Assembly: GCA_009746045.1 (NCBI GenBank)
Contig: RPFO01000296.1
Location: forward strand, 1,295,775 to 1,357,774
DNA length: 62,000 nucleotides
Source: Mesostigma viride
Taxonomy: Eukaryota; Streptophyta; Mesostigmatophyceae; Mesostigmatales; Mesostigmataceae
Direction of reading: 5' to 3'
Shown: in pieces, positions 56,424 to 62,000 of the stretch
Layout of the letters: each line of letters starts with the position of its first letter
Position numbering within the stretch: the stretch's first letter is position 1
Translations under genes and position numbers: made by a program
The notes under the pieces: model-generated
Told to the model about the DNA's origin: nothing
The model's input: the letters and a program-made list of their open reading frames with translations, nothing else
The model's database searches: none

Positions 56424-58378
56424 CGGGGAAATGGGTATATTTTTATTAGCCAATTATGGACCAAAGAGGTGAGAGGGGAAATGAGTATCAGCGAATCCTA
56501 ATTAAAGGTGGGCACACACACGTGTGGAGGTGACAGGTGAAAGGCTAATAGGGCGCTAATAAGTCAATTATTTTCATTCACGTCGGTCCCGTTTGACCAT
56601 GGTACCCCCCCAACTTTGATTGAGAATGCTCATCTCTCCCGCCCGATTACTCTCCCACCGATGTACGACCGTCAGATGTGTGAATCCAACGGACCGACGG
56701 ACAGGTACAACCGAAAACCGCAAAGAGTTATCCGAAAACCGCAAAGAGTTATCCGAAAACCGCAAAGATGTATCCGAAAACCCCCATAGACGCGACGCGA
56801 GGGATTGGGGTCGTCGGATGGTGGAGGCGTTGTCCCCACCCCGAGGGGCGACGGGTCAGTTGACTGGGGTAAAGGTGGCGCAAGCCACCGGAGGTGGGCG
56901 GGGGCGGCTTAGTGCCTGTGGCGCGGTGGAACGACCAACCCCCTGGCAAGTTGTCCAAAGTACGGTCTGAATAGTGCCAGGCATAGCTTACGTCTAGATC
57001 TTTCGATCCCCCCAGGTTTGACCGTTGAATTATTTTTGGCGCGGCGCCTGGTTCTGCCACAAACTCAGTCCGTTAGAGTGGCGCGAGTTCAACGGGCGCC
57101 ACGAAAACGGACTCAGTAAGGAGGGGTGGCATCCAGCCAAGGGTCCGCGGTCACAAAAACCACCACCGCCGGACAAAAAAGGCCGGGCCCGCGGTCCAAC
57201 CATGACGCGTGGACCGCAACCGGCACCCAACGCTGCTGGTACCACGGTAGCGTCCAGGACCATGGTACCCGCCGGCCGCCGCCGGCAAGCCCGAGAGCCG
57301 GTACCACCCTCGGACTCCTATTTGCGGTAACTATCCCTACTACCCACTAAACTGAACATTCCACTACTATTCTTCTATCTCCGTACTCCATTATTCTGCC
57401 ACGTGGCAACAGCCCTCAAAACAAACCCACATGATGCACACACCTGACGCACACATGATGCACATAATGACGTGGCATGCGCCTGATGGTTCAAGTGACT
57501 TGGCACGTGGCGGCCAGGAAAAGCCACGTGGCAGGCACAGGTACAGTACCTACAACATTATCCACGTGGCATACTTCTACTGGTCCATAGGATACCACCG
57601 CGGTCCTGAGCCAACCCGGCGTGACGTACAGCCCTAGTCTAACATATTACACGTGGCAGATTTCTACTGGCACGTTGTAAACCACGGTTCTGCTCACCCA
57701 GGGCCCACGAACCGCCACCGGCAAGTTTTTTACCCTCAAACCCCGCGGTTAACCATGGGCCCCGCGAAAATCCACCACCGTCAGCCCCTGGGACAACCCA
57801 GCTCTCTGGTACCGCGGTTCCAGGAAATTTTGCCCGGGCATGCCACCCCTCCTGACTCAGTACAAATTAAGGGTTAAGAGGTACCACGACCAGCTGGTTA
57901 CCCACTGAGGGTAGTGTGATAGGTGAAAGGTTTAGAAAGGACCATTGTGTGACCAGGGGAGCCAACTGAAGTGACGCGCGTAAGGTCACCGTGAGGAATG
58001 CAAGTAAACACCCTGTCAGTTGCGTCCCAGGAGAGCCTGCATGGCCGAAGAGCTCCAAGGCGGGGCTGGGCCTGTCATTGTTGGGCCCGGGGTCCCACAC
58101 CTGCCGGCGTGGGATTCAAGTTGAATCATTCGACTAACGTGGACAAATCATGTGATGGTCGAGAATCAAGCCACGCGGGGCGCAACGCCTCGCTACAATT
58201 ACTAGTAACCAACCGCCAGTCACTTAATACCGCACCGCACATCACTCAATGATGTTGTTGTTCAGTTGCTGTTGTTGTTTAATTCAATAAGGATTCGCTG
58301 GTACTCATTTCCCCTCAGAAGAAGAGTCTCACCTGTTTGGTCCATAATTGGCTAGTAAAAAATATACCGATTTCCCCG
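56424..58378. mobile_element. 1.95-kb unit with ~80-90-bp terminal inverted repeats
   Basis: The left end (56424-56500, CGGGGAAATGGGTATATTTT onward) is the reverse complement of the right end (58290-58378) apart from point changes and a ~13-base insertion on the right. No transposase is visible and no convincing target duplication was found. Inside are three tandem copies of a 21-bp unit, CCGAAAACCGCAAAGAGTTA+T (56711-56781), several CCGCGGT/ACCGCGG palindromes, and a cluster of CACGTGGC words. It may be a large non-autonomous DNA transposon (Mutator- or MITE-like). The right end abuts the (TTG)n tract. Confidence 0.55.
57400..57660. promoter_or_regulatory. Cluster of CACGTGGC (G-box-like) words
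   Basis: ACGTGGC occurs six times in about 260 bases (near 57401, 57471, 57502, 57525, 57562 and 57651), mostly as CACGTGGCA or CCACGTGGC. In plants this core is bound by bZIP/bHLH factors. Here it sits inside the inverted-repeat unit with no gene beside it, so it may be only a repeat word of that unit. Confidence 0.3.
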
Positions 58379-59048
<670 letters not shown>

Positions 59049-59408
59049 AAAAAATTAAATGAAATTATAACATGCCTCCGTTGGGAGATCATGTAGCACA
59101 TATTCCATGGTGGACTATGGGGTGGAGGAAGCCGCGTAATCGAACTACCCTAAATCTAAGCTATCTAGTCGAGAAAATCAGTCCTAACTACACTACTCAT
59201 CAAAACGCCGCCTCCGCTTGGGGGGAGGGGGCTTGCCCACAGGGTCGGGCGTGTGCGCCTTGACAATCCTCTTCCACCGCGTCTTGTCCTGCATGGCAGT
59301 CCAAAGACGGGAGAGAGAGCGGATGCGGTGCTCAAACTGGGCTGGGACCACTAGGTCGTCCAGCAACATCTGGATGTAGTTCGTGACAGGTTTCCCTACC
59401 CTTTTGGG
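59049..59408 (-). mobile_element. 5'-truncated LINE copy with 12-bp target duplication
   Basis: Flanked by AAGGAATCTAAA at 59037-59048 and 59409-59420. On the minus strand it encodes the C-terminus of ORF2 (MQDKTRWKRIVKAHTPDPVG, then PPPPKRRRRFDE and TAG at 59193-59195). This aligns with MMDKAKWAQVIEDNEPPPVG of the full LINE. The 3' UTR keeps the terminal hairpin (59071-59093) and ends in an A/T-rich tail. It belongs to the same family as the 49.7-55.0 kb element, as a separate, shorter insertion. Confidence 0.88.
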
Positions 59409-59444
59409 AAGGAATCTAAAGGAATGTAGTATCTTAGGAATTAA

Positions 59445-59804
59445 TATATCTTTTCATCGACGACCCCAAACAAGCGCCTACTTGCGATCATCGGCCACGA
59501 GCGTCCGCGCGGCCGCATCGCCGCCCAGTCGGACCTCCTCAGCGCCATCTATGCATCCCGCGATCCAGCGATTCCCACTGGAGACAACGCGGGTGTCCCT
59601 TATGCGGCAACCTTCCATGCTCCACTGCCGGGCGTTGCGTACCTTGTTGTCGTCTCCCACAATCTGGCTCTCGACTACCCGGCGGAACATCGTTTGCTAG
59701 GACACACCAAGCTGTTGTACCAACGCGGGGCAGCGCTTCGATCGCCAGACTTTTTTCCACAGCCGGCGCCGCGCCGGCAACAATTTCCCTTGGCCGGTAC
59801 GTAG
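59445..59804 (+). other. Protein-like open frame without a start codon
   Basis: An open frame of 119 codons reads TPNKRLLAIIGHERPRGRIA, then DLLSAIYASRDPAIP, YAATFHAPLPGVAYLVVVSH and HRLLGHTKLLYQRG, ending at TAG 59802-59804. The composition is balanced and looks translated, but there is no ATG, no clear acceptor and no recognised domain. It could be an exon of an unidentified gene or a fragment of another element cut by the LINE insertion next to it. Confidence 0.3.
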
Positions 59805-60373
59805 CCAGCGTAGGCCAAGTACCTGGCTCTGTGGACTGAGGAGTGTGGAGGCACTGATGGAACGCGGGAATGCTGGTTGATAAACTCGATAAATGTTTGA
59901 AAACTACACGGTCCCCTCACATTGTTAGTTTTACTAAATAATTATGAGGGGCGGCGTCGACCACCTGCAACGATAAATAAAACAAAAGATTCTTAATTCA
60001 TTATTCCTGAGCGTACTACTCCCCTGTCGTTTTTCATAGCTAGCAAACAAAGAAAGAAAGCTAGTGTAAATAAATATTCTTTGACTGCCCAACTGAAGCG
60101 CTTCTTTTGCGGTAAAAAACAAAGAATCTCTGGCTGAAAAATTTGCTCAGTTTTACTAGCCGTCAAAAGAGCAGTGCAGCCTAGTGCAGCCGGCTGGGTT
60201 AGAAAACAAACAAAGAATGATTAAATTTCGCAGCTAGTTCAACGGTTGTTTGGTAAACAAACAAACAAACTAATCACTAATTAATTGGACGGGCACACTA
60301 GCACTTGCAACCAACTGATAAAACGCTATTTTCTAATTCCAATGCTAGGGGTGCCGGCGCTGCCGTGTTTTTG
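59805..60373. other. No gene recognised
   Basis: AT-rich intergenic sequence; short AAAC runs (near 60255) only. Confidence 0.4.
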
Positions 60374-60420
60374 TTTTTGTTGTTGTTGTTGTGTCCCACG
60401 CCGCACATGGGCAGCAGAGA
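60374..60420. repeat. (TTG)n plus 22-base unit, second copy
   Basis: A TTG run followed by GTGTCCCACG and the same 22 bases as 94-115 (60399-60420). The surrounding sequence is not similar beyond this. Confidence 0.6.
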
Positions 60421-61224
60421 ATCTACAGTGGCCGAGGTATCCGGCCCTCGCGTCAACAAAATCGCGATGACGACCTGCATGGCCGGATATATTAGGCTGC
60501 GGTGTAGTAAGGTGTGTACCTTACAGCATGAGCCGTACGGACTATACATTTTCACAGCCACACCACCACGAATGCACAACACGCCACAGCCCCCCCCACA
60601 CACACATACATCCCACCCCACCCTGCCCCACTCGTGCATGCAGGTGACAGAACGGCCACGAACCCGACTACTACGCCGACTCACGTGGGCGGCCCCGCCC
60701 CCAGTTAAGTGCCCCGCAGCAGCAGTGTCCCTGTGGGAAGCTAGCGATGGTGCCACATGGTGAGCTGGGGGTTTATCAACACCTGATAGCACGCGCTAGC
60801 TGCAGGAAGCATAGATAAGACCTGTGCCAGTGACAAAGGAGTACCCCTCAGATGCCTTGCCCAAGTGCTGCCGTTGTCTGTCGATCCACCTGCCACCCCG
60901 GCATATATATAAGTGTGCCCCACATCCATGCCACCCATCACCAAGCCGTGCGTCGCATGCCTCACGCATACAGCAACATCGCAATTCTACCCCACACCAC
61001 TTATTGAACAAGGGATTGTATTGTAAACAGCGGTACGGCCCAAGGGTACGATGCCCGCAGATCCTAGGACATGCCTGCTAGTCCTCGTGCCGCTCTAGAC
61101 GGGCCCACAACATGTTGGCGTAAACACACCCCACCCTGCTAACTCCCCCCCCCCTCCCCCCCCGTCGTGGCTCCCTCCTGACATCCACCCACATCTACGT
61201 GACAGACACCCCCATGCTATCCAT
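60421..61224. other. No gene recognised
   Basis: Several overlapping open frames without domains, and a C-rich run at 61147-61165. Confidence 0.35.
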
Positions 61225-62000
61225 AACTCTTCAACCGTCTGGACTGGAACCACCGAAACGGACTGAGTTTGGGTATCTTTGTGCGCCTGAGAGTAACTAG
61301 CCAAATAACATTTTCTGGCCCACCCTTGGAATCAAGCATGCTTTTATATCAAATAATGTTTGGGAAATTTGGTTGGTCACATATCTATGCCCCATGCATG
61401 CTATAAATAGCACCCCCCCCAGGGGGGTACGGTGCACATGGGGTTGGAGACATATATAATGCATTATAGACCATTTACACAAATCACGTGGCCCTGGCCT
61501 TTTAAAGGCAGTTTATTAGAATCACAGGCATGCCATCAATGCAGTCACAGCATGAAATGTCACAGAACTGCACATGCTAGCTAGCAAACAGCCCAAAATA
61601 GCTCAGACCGTTATAACGGTGCACGCTATTTTGGGACGGTTGCTAGAACTGCCGTATAGGTTTCCTATCCCAAAGTGGCACAAAACAACAACTAGATGGC
61701 CACAAAAGCAATGCCAACACCATGTCCAGCATATAAGACACAAGCTCATGCTATACAATAGGTGTAAGGCTCATATCAAGGCCTAAAGCGCGCGTACAAA
61801 GGGTGGCAAGGAGCTACATCACTAACACACCCAATGAACGACAAAACACCTCTATGTTCTTGGAAACAATGAATAAAACAATAGGAATAAGTTGGTATAA
61901 TGCTCCCATGCAAACAGGTTATGGGTATCTCCACGATTTTCACATGCAATGGATGCAAAACAAGAAGGTGGGCGTTGGCCAGCAAAACAAGAAGCCACGC
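61225..62000. repeat. Dispersed repeat, copy B (runs off the window)
   Basis: Diverged direct copy of 55140-55870. The CTGGAACCACCGAAACGGAC block (61253 on) and the GCTAGAACTGCCGTATAGG block (61642 on) match copy A in the same order. The interval between blocks is about 190 bases longer than in copy A. Confidence 0.62.
61592..61635. repeat. Perfect nested inverted repeat
   Basis: CCCAAAATAGC (61592-61602) pairs with GCTATTTTGGG (61625-61635). Between them ACCGTTATAACGGT (61607-61620) is itself a perfect palindrome. The whole could extrude as a cruciform or fold as RNA. Copy A of the surrounding repeat keeps only the right arm (ATTATTTTGGGG). Confidence 0.75.

Overview
This window looks like nuclear DNA of a photosynthetic eukaryote, most likely a green alga. 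The evidence is spliced genes with GT-AG introns, a plant-type organellar adenylate kinase, a protein with a chloroplast twin-arginine (thylakoid lumen) targeting signal, a chromodomain Ty3/gypsy element, APE-type LINEs, and very abundant simple repeats. I cannot name the species. All exon structures below were read by eye from splice sites and reading-frame phase.

Layout. 1-3.6 kb: a three-exon adenylate kinase gene (+). 3.6-5.5 kb: two short dispersed insertions and a GT-rich tract. 5.5-18.2 kb: a 12.7 kb chromodomain Ty3/gypsy retrotransposon with both LTRs and a 5-bp target duplication. A hAT-like DNA transposon is nested in its gag (8-bp duplication), and an ORF1-only LINE is nested in its pol (10-bp duplication). 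19.8-44.5 kb: one large plus-strand gene with at least 17 exons. Its introns carry (CCCG)n, a heptamer satellite, (ATC)n-(TTC)n, (CCCA)n, a 38-bp minisatellite, (CT)n and a LINE fragment. 45-49 kb: a tRNA-like dispersed repeat and a minus-strand three-exon gene for a thylakoid-targeted protein of unknown function. 49.7-55.0 kb: a nearly complete LINE (minus) with a 13-bp target duplication. 55-62 kb: repeat-dominated DNA with two more LINE 3' ends, a 2 kb unit bounded by inverted repeats, a 540-bp (TTG)n tract and a diverged direct duplication.

The most interesting item is the 24.7 kb gene. Joined at phase-compatible GT-AG junctions, it reads: pre-peptidase-C-like (PPC) domain, C-type lectin domain, second PPC-like domain, proline-rich hinge, right-handed beta-helix, further ectodomain, and a polytopic membrane module resembling TRP/FLC channels, then a charged tail. 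This is a lectin-headed, channel-like surface receptor whose layout recalls polycystin-1. Its first exon(s) were not found.

The second theme is retroelement biology. Three LINE 3' ends share a terminal hairpin with compensatory base changes. A separate ORF1-only element ends in its own perfect hairpin and has left a truncated copy 16 kb away.
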